Shown: positions 33,770 to 42,596 of the stretch, piece by piece
How the letters are laid out: each line of letters starts with the position of its first letter
How positions within the stretch are numbered: position 1 is the first letter of the stretch
DNA from: Streptomyces sp. NBC_00425
GTDB taxonomy: Bacteria > Actinomycetota > Actinomycetes > Streptomycetales > Streptomycetaceae
Direction: 5' to 3'
Assembly: GCF_036030735.1 (NCBI RefSeq)
Contig: NZ_CP107928.1
Location: forward strand, 5,270,001-5,334,000
Length of the DNA stretch: 64,000 nucleotides
The notes under the pieces: model-generated
Database searches by the model: none
What the model saw: only the letters and a program-made list of their open reading frames with translations
What the model was told of the DNA's origin: nothing
Program-made: the position numbers and the translations under genes

Positions 33770-34531
33770 ATGGCCGACGCACCGTACAAGCTGATCCTCC
33801 TCCGCCACGGCGAGAGCGAGTGGAACGCGAAGAACCTGTTCACCGGCTGGGTGGACGTCAACCTCAACGAGAAGGGCGAGAAGGAGGCGGTCCGCGGTGG
33901 CGAACTCCTGAAGGACGCCGACCTCCTGCCCGACGTGGTCCACACGTCCCTCCAGAAGCGCGCGATCCGCACGGCGCAGCTGGCCCTCGAATCTGCCGAC
34001 CGCCACTGGATCCCGGTTCACCGCTCCTGGCGTCTGAACGAGCGCCACTACGGCGCCCTCCAGGGCAAGGACAAGGCCCAGACCCTCGCGGAGTTCGGCG
34101 AGGAGCAGTTCATGCTGTGGCGCCGCTCCTACGACACCCCGCCCCCGGCCCTCGAGGACGGCACGGAGTTCTCCCAGTCGGACGACCCCCGCTACGCGTC
34201 GATCCCGCCGGAGCTCCGCCCCCGCACGGAGTGCCTGAAGGACGTCGTCGTCCGCATGCTCCCGTACTGGTACGACGGCATCGTCCCCGACCTCCTCGCC
34301 GGCCGCACGGTCCTGGTCGCCGCCCACGGCAACTCCCTGCGCGCCCTGGTCAAGCACCTCGACGGCGTCTCGGACGCCGACATCGCCGGCCTGAACATCC
34401 CGACGGGCATCCCCCTCTCCTACGAACTCGACGCCGCCTTCAAGCCCCTCAACCCCGGCGGCACCTACCTCGACCCCGACGCGGCCGCAGCAGCAATCGA
34501 AGCCGTGAAGAACCAGGGCAAGAAGAAGTAA
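33770..34531 (+). CDS. gpmA: 2,3-bisphosphoglycerate-dependent phosphoglycerate mutase
   Basis: A 253-residue dPGM of glycolysis, interconverting 3- and 2-phosphoglycerate. The phospho-histidine is in [10 protein letters not shown] (residues 9-18) and the second catalytic His in [14 protein letters not shown]. The motif [10 protein letters not shown] is also intact. TACGCT (33757-33762) ends seven bases before the ATG. A strong terminator follows. Confidence 0.95.
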   Translation: MADAPYKLILLRHGESEWNAKNLFTGWVDVNLNEKGEKEAVRGGELLKDADLLPDVVHTSLQKRAIRTAQLALESADRHWIPVHRSWRLNERHYGALQGKDKAQTLAEFGEEQFMLWRRSYDTPPPALEDGTEFSQSDDPRYASIPPELRPRTECLKDVVVRMLPYWYDGIVPDLLAGRTVLVAAHGNSLRALVKHLDGVSDADIAGLNIPTGIPLSYELDAAFKPLNPGGTYLDPDAAAAAIEAVKNQGKKK

Positions 34532-34544
34532 CGCGACACCGGCA

Positions 34545-34585
34545 AGCCCCCGACCTGCGAGTTCATCGCGGGGCGGGGGCTTTTT
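34545..34585 (+). terminator. Rho-independent terminator after gpmA
   Basis: AGCCCCCG (34545-34552) pairs with CGGGGGCT (34574-34581), with a loop that can partly pair internally, followed by TTTTT. This is one of the few classical terminators with a U-tract in the window. Confidence 0.85.
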
Positions 34586-34611
34586 GGTGGGGCTTGGCCG
34601 TCTGTGGGCCG

Positions 34612-34785
34612 TCAGCCGGTTGGGCAGGGGTCGTGCACCTCGGGGGGCGGCACGAGGTCGATGCGGGCCTGCTCCCGTCCGTTGACGTAGATCAGCTGAC
34701 CGCGCAGCACGGCGGCGGCCTCCAGCATCGTGCGGGCCAGGCCCGTCCGGTCCCAGATCTCCACGGCGAGCGGGCATCTCGTCAC
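34612..34785 (-). CDS. possible small hypothetical protein, 57 residues
   Basis: A frame with strong Streptomyces codon bias reads VTRCPLAVEIWDRTGLARTM and ends EVHDPCPTG. Start at GTG 34785 is a guess; the frame is open further upstream into the leader of the next gene. No family is recognised and no ribosome-binding site is convincing. It could be the C-terminal remnant of a larger gene. It fills most of the 370-base gap between gpmA and the DUF4232 gene. Confidence 0.3.
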   Translation of the reverse strand: MTRCPLAVEIWDRTGLARTMLEAAAVLRGQLIYVNGREQARIDLVPPPEVHDPCPTG

Positions 34786-34900
34786 CGCCGCGTCACAGAT
34801 CGGCGACCGACCGAACCCGGTGAGCCCTCCGTCCCGTCTGTGCCGCTGAGCAGTACGGCTGGGGCGAGCGCCCTCGCCGACCGAAACCTCGGGGGACGGC

Positions 34901-35719
34901 ATGAACGGCAACGGCATCAACGGCAACGGCGGCGTCAAGAACGGCAACGGCGTGAACGGTCGTCAGCGCGGAACGGGCGGCGGCGGGGTCAGGAAGGCCG
35001 TGGCTGCCGTCGTCGTCGTGTCGGCCGCTCTCGTCGTGACGGCGTGCCAGCCGACCGAGTCGTCGTCGAAGCCCGCGCAGTCGGCGCCGGCGCCGGCGGG
35101 TTCCTCGCCCGCGGCCTCTCCGTCCGCGAGCGCCCCCACCGCCGCCGGGACGCCCACCGCATCGAGCCCTGCCGCTCCTGCCACCCCCGCGACCCCCACC
35201 GCCTCGGCGCCCGGCGCCCCCGCCACCACGGCGCCCACCGAACCCGCCGCGTCCGCATCCGCGCCCGCGCCCGCCGCCGTCGCGGCCTGCGCCGCGAAGA
35301 GCCTCGAGGTCTCCGCGTGGCAGGCCACCGAGCGACCGGTCGGCACCGGGACCGGGGCCGCGATCGTCGAGTTCGTCAACGTCTCCGGGAAGGCGTGTGT
35401 GCTGAAGGGGCATCCGTCGGTCGCGGGCGCCGGCAACGGCTCTCCCGAGCACAACTCCCCGCTCGCCGTCACACCCACCGGGTCCGCGTCGCCGGTCAAG
35501 CTGGCGCCGGGGGGCAAGGCGTGGACGAAGCTGACGTTCGTGCAGGTGCAGGGCGAGGGCGACGGGTACTGCAAGTCCGGCGCGGTTCCGTCCGTGTACC
35601 CGACCGTCGTGGTCGGCCTGCCGGGTTCCGGGTCGCACCAAGTGGCTCTGAACGACGGTCAGTTCGCCGAGTGCGACAACACGGTGACCGTCACGGCCGT
35701 CTCAGCGGTCAAGCCCTGA
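34901..35719 (+). CDS. DUF4232 lipoprotein
   Basis: A 272-residue exported lipoprotein. The first 29 residues are Asn/Gly-rich. A hydrophobic helix (VRKAVAAVVVVSAALVVTAC) ends in the lipobox VTAC at residue 49; the long n-region suggests the real start could be the GTG (V30) just before the helix. A Pro/Ala/Ser linker of about 75 residues follows, then a C-terminal DUF4232 domain of about 140 residues with paired Cys (CAAKSLEVSAWQ; ACVLKGHPSV). It would be anchored to the outer face of the membrane. Role unknown. Confidence 0.8.
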   Translation: MNGNGINGNGGVKNGNGVNGRQRGTGGGGVRKAVAAVVVVSAALVVTACQPTESSSKPAQSAPAPAGSSPAASPSASAPTAAGTPTASSPAAPATPATPTASAPGAPATTAPTEPAASASAPAPAAVAACAAKSLEVSAWQATERPVGTGTGAAIVEFVNVSGKACVLKGHPSVAGAGNGSPEHNSPLAVTPTGSASPVKLAPGGKAWTKLTFVQVQGEGDGYCKSGAVPSVYPTVVVGLPGSGSHQVALNDGQFAECDNTVTVTAVSAVKP

Positions 35720-35741
35720 CGGCACGACCGGCCGCGCCGCC

Positions 35742-35990
35742 TCACACCACCAACGGCACCGGATGGATCTCGTCCGCCATGTGACCGGTGCGCTCGTGGA
35801 CACGGAGCACGGCCTCCGCCGAGGGCGCCTCGGAGAGGCAGTACACGGTTCCGGACTCCGGGTCCGCCCAGGCGCGTTCGAAGTGCACGTTCTCCTCACC
35901 CTCGATGGCGAGGTCCGCCCGGTGGGCCTCGAGGAGCTGGTCGGCCGTGATGCCGTGCATGCCGTGGTGGACGTCCATGAAGCGGGTCAT
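35742..35990 (-). CDS. DUF4242 nickel-binding protein (SCO4226-like)
   Basis: An 82-residue protein, MTRFMDVHHGMHGITADQLL to MADEIHPVPLVV. It matches in length and sequence my memory of S. coelicolor SCO4226, a ferredoxin-like-fold protein reported to bind nickel. His residues in DVHHGMHG and RTGHM are candidate ligands. The Cys-rich small gene at 36196 lies upstream on the same strand, separated by a strong hairpin. The nickel regulator nur is also in the window, about 35 kb away. Confidence 0.85.
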   Translation of the reverse strand: MTRFMDVHHGMHGITADQLLEAHRADLAIEGEENVHFERAWADPESGTVYCLSEAPSAEAVLRVHERTGHMADEIHPVPLVV

Positions 35991-36127
35991 GACTGCCCGC
36001 CCCCTTCCGATCTCGCACCGGTCTGTCTCTTCGCCCCCGCGTATCCATGCTGCGCCTGCCCGCCCATCGGGGCGACCCGGCGCCCCGGCGGGCGGGCAGG
36101 CGGGCCGGGTCGCGGGGGACGCGCGTA

Positions 36128-36175
36128 CGGACGAGGGCTCCGGCGCCGGTCGACCGGCGCCGGAGCCCTCGTCCG
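36128..36175. terminator. 48-bp perfect palindrome between two minus-strand genes
   Basis: Arms of 22 bases (starting CGGACGAGGGCTCC) are perfectly complementary around TCGA, which is itself a palindrome. The hairpin lies 20 bases beyond the stop of the Cys-rich gene and about 137 bases before the DUF4242 start, so it should end the former's transcript. No U-tract. Confidence 0.85.
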
Positions 36176-36195
36176 GCATACGTCGCTCGGTGGCC

Positions 36196-36354
36196 TCAGC
36201 CGCACTGGCAGGGGCTGCCCGACTGGCAGCCGCAGCCGCACCCGGAACCGCAGCCGCACGCTCCGATCAGCATCAGGTTCCTGATCTCGGCGGGCTGCTC
36301 GGTCGGGTGTTCCTGGGTGGGGTCGGACGTCGGAGCGCTGGGGGACTCTGCCAT
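36196..36354 (-). CDS. 52-residue Cys-rich protein
   Basis: The product MAESPSAPTSDPTQEHPTEQ continues through a short hydrophobic stretch (IRNLMLIGA) and ends CGCGSGCGCGCQSGSPCQCG, with eight Cys in the last 20 residues. A strong ribosome-binding site (GGGAGGAA in mRNA sense) supports translation. The tail looks like a metal-binding or metallothionein-like cluster, or a modified peptide substrate. No modifying enzyme is adjacent. It lies between phoU and the nickel-binding DUF4242 gene, all on the minus strand. Confidence 0.75.
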   Translation of the reverse strand: MAESPSAPTSDPTQEHPTEQPAEIRNLMLIGACGCGSGCGCGCQSGSPCQCG

Positions 36355-36573
36355 GGGTTCCTCCCGGAGGCGTAGGGCCTGTGCCCATTGCATGCCCGTT
36401 CCCCTGGGCGCATCAACGGCGCACAGTGGCTTGCGCACGCCCGGAGCCGGATCCGGCACGCCCCGGCCCGCGTCCCGCCACCCCCGCCCCGGCCCACGCC
36501 CCCGGTTCCGCCCCGGCCCGCGCGCCGCCCGGTTTCGCCCCCGCCCGCGCGCCGCCCCGGATTCCGCCCCGGC

Positions 36574-37299
36574 CTACGCCTCTGTCCCGGCGTCGGCGCC
36601 GGTGGCGCCCGAGCCCGCCGTCGGCTGGATCTCCGGCGGCAGGTCCTGCTGGAGTTCGTCCGCGTGCTCGCCCGTCACCAGGAACACCACCCGCTTGGCG
36701 ACGGCCACGGCGTGGTCGGCGAACCGCTCGTAGTAGCGGCCGAGCAGGGTCACGTCGACCGCGGTCTCGATGCCGTGCTTCCACTTGTCGTCCAGCAGGT
36801 GCTGGAAGAGCGTGCGGTGCAGCAGGTCCATCTCGTCGTCGTCCTGCTCCAGCTGGAGCGCCAGGTCGACGTCCTTGGTGATGATGACCTCGGCCGCCTT
36901 CGCCATCAGGCGCTGCGCCAGCTGGCCCATCTCCAGGATCGTGGCGTGCAGGTCGTGCGGGACCGCGCGGCCCGGGAAGCGCAGCCGGGCCAGCTTCGCC
37001 ACGTGCTGGGCGAGGTCGCCGGACCGCTCCAGGTCGGCCGACATCCGCAGGGACGTGACGACGATCCGCAGGTCCGTCGCCACCGGCTGCTGCCGGGCCA
37101 GCAGCGCTATGGCCCGCGCCTCCAGGTCGTGCTGCAGCTCGTCGACCCGCTGGTCGGCCTCGATCACGCTCTCGGCCAGTTTCAGATCGGAGTCGAGGAT
37201 GGAGGTCGTGGCGCGTCCGATCGCCGACCCGACCAGCCGGGCCATCTCCACCAGGCTGTCGCCGATCGAGTCCAGTTCCTCGTGGTACGCGTCCCGCAT
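36574..37299 (-). CDS. phoU: PhoU, phosphate signalling protein
   Basis: A 241-residue PhoU with the usual two three-helix bundles. It begins MRDAYHEELDSIGDSLVEMA and has the two metal-binding E/DxxxD regions (VEADQRVDELQHD-type segment near residue 45; YYERFADHAVAVAKRVVFL near 190). PhoU links the phosphate transporter to the PhoR kinase. The 25-residue tail is Gly/Ala/Thr-rich. GAGGGAA before ATG 37299 sets the start. It is divergent from phoR across a PHO box. Confidence 0.93.
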   Translation of the reverse strand: MRDAYHEELDSIGDSLVEMARLVGSAIGRATTSILDSDLKLAESVIEADQRVDELQHDLEARAIALLARQQPVATDLRIVVTSLRMSADLERSGDLAQHVAKLARLRFPGRAVPHDLHATILEMGQLAQRLMAKAAEVIITKDVDLALQLEQDDDEMDLLHRTLFQHLLDDKWKHGIETAVDVTLLGRYYERFADHAVAVAKRVVFLVTGEHADELQQDLPPEIQPTAGSGATGADAGTEA

Positions 37300-37449
37300 C
37301 AGGGTTCCCTCTCGTACGTCGTTCTCGGGGTTCGGTTCGGGTTCGGGCTCGGGTTCGCCGGGGTCCGCTCCTGCTGAAGTCCGGGTCCTTCTCGGGCTCC
37401 GGGCCCCCACGGTGCCACGGTCCGCCCCGTACGCGTCGATTTCCGTCAC

Positions 37450-37482
37450 CCCAAATGAACCACCACTGGCTCCAAGGTGAAC
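37450..37482 (-). promoter_or_regulatory. PHO box of phoU/phoR-phoP
   Basis: Three 11-base direct-repeat units read on the minus strand: GTTCACCTTGG (37482-37472), AGCCAGTGGTG (37471-37461) and GTTCATTTGGG (37460-37450). The first matches the GTTCACC consensus for PhoP binding; the middle one is degenerate. It lies between the divergent phoU and phoR starts, where PhoP autoregulation is known in S. coelicolor. Confidence 0.8.
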
Positions 37483-37555
37483 TCTGGGCGACGAGTGTTC
37501 GAGGTCGCACCTCCGTAGCTGTGGCCAGGACGGATGGCGTGCCTAACCTGAGGGC

Positions 37556-38923
37556 ATGAACGTGAACGCGGCGGTCGCCGCAGCGGCAGCGATCGCCGGT
37601 GTGCTCACCGGTGTCATCGCCGTGCTGGCGTTCCGCTGGAGCGAGCGGGAGCAGAAGCGGCCCACACGCACCTCGCTGCACACGGACCCCATGCTTCCGC
37701 CCGGCGTGGACACCGTCCTGTCCGTCCTGCGGTCCTCCGCCGTCGTCCTCGACGAGGCCGACGCCGTCGTCAAGGCCAGCTCCGCCGCCTACGCCCTCGG
37801 GCTGGTGCGCGGCGGCCGGCTCAGCGTGGAGCCCATGCTGAAGATGGCCCGGGACACCCGGCGCGACGGGGAGATACGCCAGGTCGAGCTGGACCTTCCC
37901 CGGCGCGGGACCGGGCGCGGCGAAGCCCTCGCCGTGTCCGCCCGGGTGGCCCCGCTGGGCTCCCGGCTGGTGCTGCTCCTGGTGGAGGACCTCACCGAGG
38001 CCCGTCGTATCGAGGCGGTCCGGCGGGACTTCGTGGCGAACGTCAGCCATGAGCTGAAGACCCCGGTCGGCGCTCTCTCGCTCCTCTCCGAGGCCGTCAT
38101 GGACGCCTCGGAGGACCCGGAGGCGGTGGAACGGTTCGCCGGCCGTATGCAGATCGAGGCCACCCGGCTGACCAGCCTGGTCCAGGAGCTGATCGACCTG
38201 TCGAGGGTGCAGAACGACGATCCGCTCGAGGACGCGGAGCCGGTCGGCGTGGCCGAGCTGGTCGCCGAGGCCGTCGACCGCTGCCGGCACCAGGCCGGCG
38301 CCAAGCAGATCACCATGGCCTCGAACGTGGGCGCGCCCGAAGGGCTCGACCCGTCCGGCGTACCGCTCGAGGACGACGCCTTCGGGCTGCGCGTCTGGGG
38401 GAACCGCGGCCAGCTGGCCGCCGCCCTCGGCAACCTCGTCGAGAACGCCGTCAACTACTCGCCCGCCCGCACCCGCGTCGGCATAGCCGCCCGCCGGGTG
38501 AGCGCGCCGGGCGGGGACCAGATCGAGATCGCCGTGACCGACCAGGGCATCGGCATCTCCGACAAGGACAAGGAGCGCATCTTCGAGCGCTTCTACCGCG
38601 TCGACCCGGCCCGCTCCCGTGCCACGGGCGGTACGGGCCTCGGACTGGCGATCGTCAAGCACGTGGCCGCCTCGCACGGCGGGGAGGTCACGGTGTGGAG
38701 CGCCGAGAACCAGGGCTCCACCTTCACCCTGCGACTGCCGGAGGCGGGCGCGGCCCGTGACCGCGCGGACCAGTATCCGGACCCGGACGAGGTCGACGAC
38801 GTCGACGACCTCGACGAGGTCGCCATCCCCTCCTCCCACCCCTCGCCCCGGGCCCCGTCCCGCGCCTCATCCCCCGATTCGACCGCGTACCAGACGCTTT
38901 CCGCCCCGGAGGTCCTTCCGTGA
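37556..38923 (+). CDS. phoR: PhoR phosphate-sensing histidine kinase
   Basis: A 455-residue SenX3/PhoR-type kinase. It has an N-terminal membrane helix (residues 3-26), a PAS-like region (about 45-145), HisKA with the phospho-His in DFVANVSHELKTPVGAL (H165), and HATPase_c with LVENAVNYSP, DQGIGIS, FERFYRV and GTGLGLAIV. The C-terminus is acidic, then Ser/Pro-rich. TAACCT ends six bases before the ATG. It overlaps phoP by four bases (GTGA), so the two are co-translated. Confidence 0.93.
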   Translation: MNVNAAVAAAAAIAGVLTGVIAVLAFRWSEREQKRPTRTSLHTDPMLPPGVDTVLSVLRSSAVVLDEADAVVKASSAAYALGLVRGGRLSVEPMLKMARDTRRDGEIRQVELDLPRRGTGRGEALAVSARVAPLGSRLVLLLVEDLTEARRIEAVRRDFVANVSHELKTPVGALSLLSEAVMDASEDPEAVERFAGRMQIEATRLTSLVQELIDLSRVQNDDPLEDAEPVGVAELVAEAVDRCRHQAGAKQITMASNVGAPEGLDPSGVPLEDDAFGLRVWGNRGQLAAALGNLVENAVNYSPARTRVGIAARRVSAPGGDQIEIAVTDQGIGISDKDKERIFERFYRVDPARSRATGGTGLGLAIVKHVAASHGGEVTVWSAENQGSTFTLRLPEAGAARDRADQYPDPDEVDDVDDLDEVAIPSSHPSPRAPSRASSPDSTAYQTLSAPEVLP

Positions 38924-39600
38924 CCCGAGTGCTCGTCGTCGAGGACGAGGAGTCCTTCTCCGACGCCCTTTCCTACATGCTCCGCAAGGAGGGCTTCGAG
39001 GTCGCCGTCGCGACCACCGGGCCCGATGGACTCGACGAGTTCGAGCGCAACGGCGCCGACCTCGTGCTCCTCGACCTGATGCTGCCGGGGCTGCCCGGCA
39101 CGGAGGTCTGCCGCCAGCTGCGCGGCCGCTCCAACGTCCCCGTGATCATGGTGACCGCCAAGGACAGCGAGATCGACAAGGTCGTCGGCCTGGAGATAGG
39201 GGCCGACGACTACGTCACCAAGCCCTTCTCCTCGCGCGAGCTGGTCGCCCGCATCCGGGCCGTCCTGCGCCGCCGCGGCGAGCCCGAGGAGGTGACGCCG
39301 GCGGCCCTGGAGGCCGGGCCGGTCCGGATGGACGTCGACCGGCACGTGGTGACGGTCTCCGGTTCCAAGGTCGACCTCCCGCTCAAGGAGTTCGACCTGC
39401 TGGAGATGCTGCTGCGCAACGCCGGGCGCGTCCTGACCCGCATGCAGCTCATCGACCGGGTCTGGGGCGCCGACTACGTGGGCGACACCAAGACCCTCGA
39501 CGTCCACGTCAAGCGCCTGCGCGCCAAGATCGAGCCGGACCCGGGCGCGCCGCGCTACCTGGTGACGGTGCGCGGCCTGGGCTACAAGTTCGAGCCGTAG
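38920..39600 (+). CDS. phoP: PhoP response regulator
   Basis: A 226-residue OmpR-type regulator. The acidic pocket is EDEE (residues 8-11), with phospho-acceptor D52 in LVLLDLMLPG and Lys101 in TKPF. The winged helix at residues 125-226 includes SKVDLPLKEFDLLEMLLRNA and YVGDTKTLDVHVKRLRAKIE. It is the global activator of phosphate-starvation genes and represses antibiotic synthesis in Streptomyces. It is coupled to phoR and ends at a 19-bp hairpin. Confidence 0.95.
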   Translation: MTRVLVVEDEESFSDALSYMLRKEGFEVAVATTGPDGLDEFERNGADLVLLDLMLPGLPGTEVCRQLRGRSNVPVIMVTAKDSEIDKVVGLEIGADDYVTKPFSSRELVARIRAVLRRRGEPEEVTPAALEAGPVRMDVDRHVVTVSGSKVDLPLKEFDLLEMLLRNAGRVLTRMQLIDRVWGADYVGDTKTLDVHVKRLRAKIEPDPGAPRYLVTVRGLGYKFEP

Positions 39601-39631
39601 GCCGTACGCGGCCCGGCGGCGGCCGTGTGAA

Positions 39632-39672
39632 GCGCGGAGGGCGGCACCCGGACCGGGTGCCGCCCTCCGCGC
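39632..39672. terminator. bidirectional hairpin between phoP and a lipoprotein gene
   Basis: Perfect 19-base arms (GCGCGGAGGGCGGCACCCG and its complement) around a GAC loop lie in the 94-base gap between the convergent stops. No U-tract. Confidence 0.85.
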
Positions 39673-39694
39673 GTGTCCGGGGTGCGGACGGGCC

Positions 39695-40357
39695 TCAGTT
39701 GCCCGCTGCCGCGCTGTTCGAGGCGCTCGCGGAAGCCGAGCCGGACGGGGAGGGGGAGCCGGACTCGGCGGTGCCGCCCGCGCTCGCCGACTCCGAGGGC
39801 GACGCCGAGGCGCTCTTGGAGGGGGATGCCGCGGCGGTCGGGATCTTGCTCGGTCCCCAGCCGGAGAAGTAGCCCTCGGCCGGCACGACGAAGGCGGCCA
39901 GCTTGACCGCGCCCGTCTTGCTGAAGGTGAAGGTGATGTCCTGCGCGTCGCCGTTCTTGACGGCCTCACGGCTGTTCGGCAGGACGGCGGAGGCGTTGCC
40001 GGCGCCGCCGATGACGAGCGAGCCGTGGGCCGGGACCGTCAGCGCGCCCTTGCCCTTGGCGGGCTTGAGCTCGGCGGACTTGCCGGTGCCGTCGAGGGTG
40101 ATGGAGTCGAGCGTCTGCGGATCGTCGTCGGCGTTGAAGACGGTCGCCGAGACGACGGCCGGCCCGGTGGACTCCAGGTCGGGCTGGGTGATCACGACGA
40201 CGTTCTGCAGCTTGATCTCGCCGACCTGGGCGGCTGCGTTGTCCGGCTTGATCTCCAGGGTCTGGGAGTCGTTTCCGGCGCCGCAGGCGGCGAGCGAGGC
40301 GATCGAGAACGCGATGGCGGAAGCGGCGAGGGCGCCGCGTCGAAGGCTGCTGCTCAC
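39695..40357 (-). CDS. secreted lipoprotein of unknown function (PCu(A)C-like layout)
   Basis: A 220-residue lipoprotein. The signal is MSSSLRRGALAASAIAFSIA ending SLAAC (Cys25). A beta-rich domain follows (IKLQNVVVITQPDLESTGPA; VPAHGSLVIGG; ITFTFSKTGAVKLAAFVVPA), resembling the copper chaperone PCu(A)C/DUF461 fold but without a clear Met/His metal site. The tail is a Ser/Ala/Pro-rich linker. AGGAG lies about a dozen bases before the GTG start. It occupies the conserved place between phoP and carD. Confidence 0.75.
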   Translation of the reverse strand: MSSSLRRGALAASAIAFSIASLAACGAGNDSQTLEIKPDNAAAQVGEIKLQNVVVITQPDLESTGPAVVSATVFNADDDPQTLDSITLDGTGKSAELKPAKGKGALTVPAHGSLVIGGAGNASAVLPNSREAVKNGDAQDITFTFSKTGAVKLAAFVVPAEGYFSGWGPSKIPTAAASPSKSASASPSESASAGGTAESGSPSPSGSASASASNSAAAGN

Positions 40358-41031
40358 GGCGGCTGCAACTCCTTGAACGCACGGGCGGCCTTCATCCGAA
40401 CAAAAGCCGCCCTAAGGATCAGTCAGGGGCCTCAGGTTATCGAGCCGTTCCCGTGCCGCCGCACCCGACCCGCCTCTTCGGCGATCTCGGGCCGAACCCG
40501 ACGCGCGACGGGGGTTCGTCCCTCCCGTCCCGAGTGGGCCCCGTCACTTCCGTCACTCTCGTCCCAAGAGGCAGAAGCAACCCGTCAGCCACTTTGGCTT
40601 CACCGGTCGTCCGCCCGCTCGTCCGTCATTCACATAAGCGCGGTCGACGCGCACTCGCGGATTTTCCGTGAAGGAATGCGAGGCCGTCCGGGGAATTGAT
40701 CACGGCCTCGACCGAACGGCCGATGATCAATTCCGGAAACGAACGGTAACCGGCCAGGCGCTCCGAACGGAGTAGCGGAAGTCGCACGCGCGCAAGCGGA
40801 CATATGTGGACGTTCGGCCGTTCGGGCGGGACTCCGGATGCGTGTAACGTACGCGTTTCACCCCCCTCGGACAGTGGCTCCGACCTGCGAATACCCGCTT
40901 CCGGCGACCCTCCGCAGCACGTTCCTGTTGCAGTTGTCAAGCCCCGAGATATGCCCTGACCTGCGAAAACGCCATTCAGGAACCGCAGTTTCCGTGTTAC
41001 CCTGGATAGCCACGGAAGGGGTACCTGTCAC
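40358..41031. other. 674-bp gene-free region upstream of carD
   Basis: No gene is supported. It is less GC-rich than its surroundings. A long inverted repeat, GGAATTGATCA (40692-40702) and TGATCAATTCC (40724-40734), encloses CGGCC...GGCC arms, so the RNA could fold into an extended hairpin. A -10-like TACCCT lies near 41000, about 25 bases before the carD ribosome-binding site. The size and structure suggest several promoters or an RNA gene, but neither can be proven here. Confidence 0.5.
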
Positions 41032-41514
41032 ATGACGTTCAAGGTTGGCGACACCGTGGTCTATCCCCATCACGGGGCCGCGCTGATCGAGGCTATCGAA
41101 ACTCGCCAGATCAAAGGCGTGGACAAGACCTACTTGGTCCTGAAGGTCGCCCAGGGTGACCTGACGGTACGTGTGCCAGCGGACAATGCGGAGTTCGTCG
41201 GCGTGCGTGATGTGGTCGGTCAGGACGGGCTGGACCGGGTCTTCGAGGTGCTGCGCGCGCCGTACGCCGAGGAGCCCACAAACTGGTCGCGTCGTTACAA
41301 GGCAAATCTGGAGAAGCTCGCCTCCGGCGATGTCATCAAGGTCGCGGAAGTCGTGCGTGACCTGTGGCGTCGTGAGCGCGAGCGCGGACTCTCCGCAGGT
41401 GAGAAGCGCATGCTCGCCAAGGCTCGCCAGATCCTGGTGAGCGAGCTCGCGCTCGCGGAGAACACCAACGAGGACAAGGCGGAAGCCCTGCTCGACGAGG
41501 TTCTCGCGTCCTGA
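41032..41514 (+). CDS. carD: CarD-family RNA polymerase-binding regulator
   Basis: A 160-residue CarD/CdnL protein, [20 protein letters not shown]. The N-terminal Tudor-like domain (residues 1-65) binds the RNA polymerase beta subunit. The C-terminal helical domain carries the conserved Trp in [20 protein letters not shown], used to hold the open promoter bubble. Usually essential in actinobacteria. GAAGGGG precedes the ATG. The 329 bases between carD and ispD hold no recognisable gene or strong terminator. Confidence 0.95.
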   Translation: MTFKVGDTVVYPHHGAALIEAIETRQIKGVDKTYLVLKVAQGDLTVRVPADNAEFVGVRDVVGQDGLDRVFEVLRAPYAEEPTNWSRRYKANLEKLASGDVIKVAEVVRDLWRRERERGLSAGEKRMLAKARQILVSELALAENTNEDKAEALLDEVLAS

Positions 41515-41843
41515 CGCCGGGCCTGGACCGGCCTCAGCACACGGAAGAACACTGAACTGCCGCGGTGCCCGATGACGTAATTCCCGTCGCCGGGCGCTGC
41601 GGCATGTCCGCGCCCGGACACCGCCGCGCGCCCTGCACCTGCTCCGTATGCCTCCCCCGGTGCGCACCGCCCGACGAGTCGGCCGATCCGCCCCACGAGG
41701 GTGAAGATCCCCCGATACTTGGTGTGCCGGGCCCGGGCTGCCGCCTGACCGGCGCGTCACGGAAGGGTCCGGTCAAGGCGTCGCGCCCGGCACTTCCCAG
41801 GCCATACCCACGCCAGGCCAGCACACAAACCTGACAGGAACCG

Positions 41844-42596
41844 ATGTCTGACGATTCGCGTCCCTCCCCCGCGCCGACCCGCACCGCGGCGGTGATTCCG
41901 GCCGCCGGGCGAGGCGTCCGCCTCGGTCCGGGCGCCCCCAAAGCGCTCCGCACGCTCAGCGGCACGCCCATGCTGATCCACGCGGTGCGCGCGCTCGCCG
42001 CGTCCCGCGCGGTCTCCCTCGTCGTCGTCGTGGCCCCGCCGGACGGCACCGCGGAGGTGAAGTCCCTCCTCGACGCGCACGCGCTGCCCGACCGCACCGA
42101 CTTCCTGGTCGTCCCCGGCGGCGAAACCCGCCAGGAGTCCGTGAAACTGGGCCTGGACGCGCTGCCGCCCGGCCACGACATCGTGCTGGTCCACGACGCC
42201 GCCCGGCCCCTCGTCCCCGTCGACACGGTGGACGCCGTCATCGAGGCCGTACGCGACGGCGCCCCGGCGGTCGTCCCGGCGCTGCCGCTCGCCGACACCG
42301 TCAAGGAGGTCCGGCCGGCCGAGACCGCGGGCGACCCCGAACCGGTCGTCGCCACCCCCGAGCGCGCCCGGCTGCGAGCCGTGCAGACCCCGCAGGGCTT
42401 CGACCGCGCCACGCTGGTCCGCGCCCACGAGACGGTCACGGACAACGTCACCGACGACGCGAGCATGGTCGAGCAGCTCGGACTGACCGTCGTCGTCGTC
42501 CCCGGTCACGAGGAGGCCTTCAAGGTCACCCGCCCCCTCGACCTGATCCTCGCCGAAGCGGTGCTGGCCCGCAGGAGGCTCAACGATGGCTTCTGA
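41844..42596 (+). CDS. ispD: 2-C-methyl-D-erythritol 4-phosphate cytidylyltransferase
   Basis: A 250-residue IspD of the MEP isoprenoid pathway. It transfers CMP from CTP to MEP. The nucleotide-binding signature is [20 protein letters not shown] (near residues 15-34), and the catalytic region is [12 protein letters not shown]. The C-terminal [12 protein letters not shown] is typical. It overlaps ispF by 11 bases, forming a coupled pair. Confidence 0.95.
   Translation: MSDDSRPSPAPTRTAAVIPAAGRGVRLGPGAPKALRTLSGTPMLIHAVRALAASRAVSLVVVVAPPDGTAEVKSLLDAHALPDRTDFLVVPGGETRQESVKLGLDALPPGHDIVLVHDAARPLVPVDTVDAVIEAVRDGAPAVVPALPLADTVKEVRPAETAGDPEPVVATPERARLRAVQTPQGFDRATLVRAHETVTDNVTDDASMVEQLGLTVVVVPGHEEAFKVTRPLDLILAEAVLARRRLNDGF

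Noticed and set aside
40838..41035. Short frame directly before carD
   Set aside because: Codon usage is unlike coding sequence of this genome, and it covers the carD promoter and ribosome-binding site.
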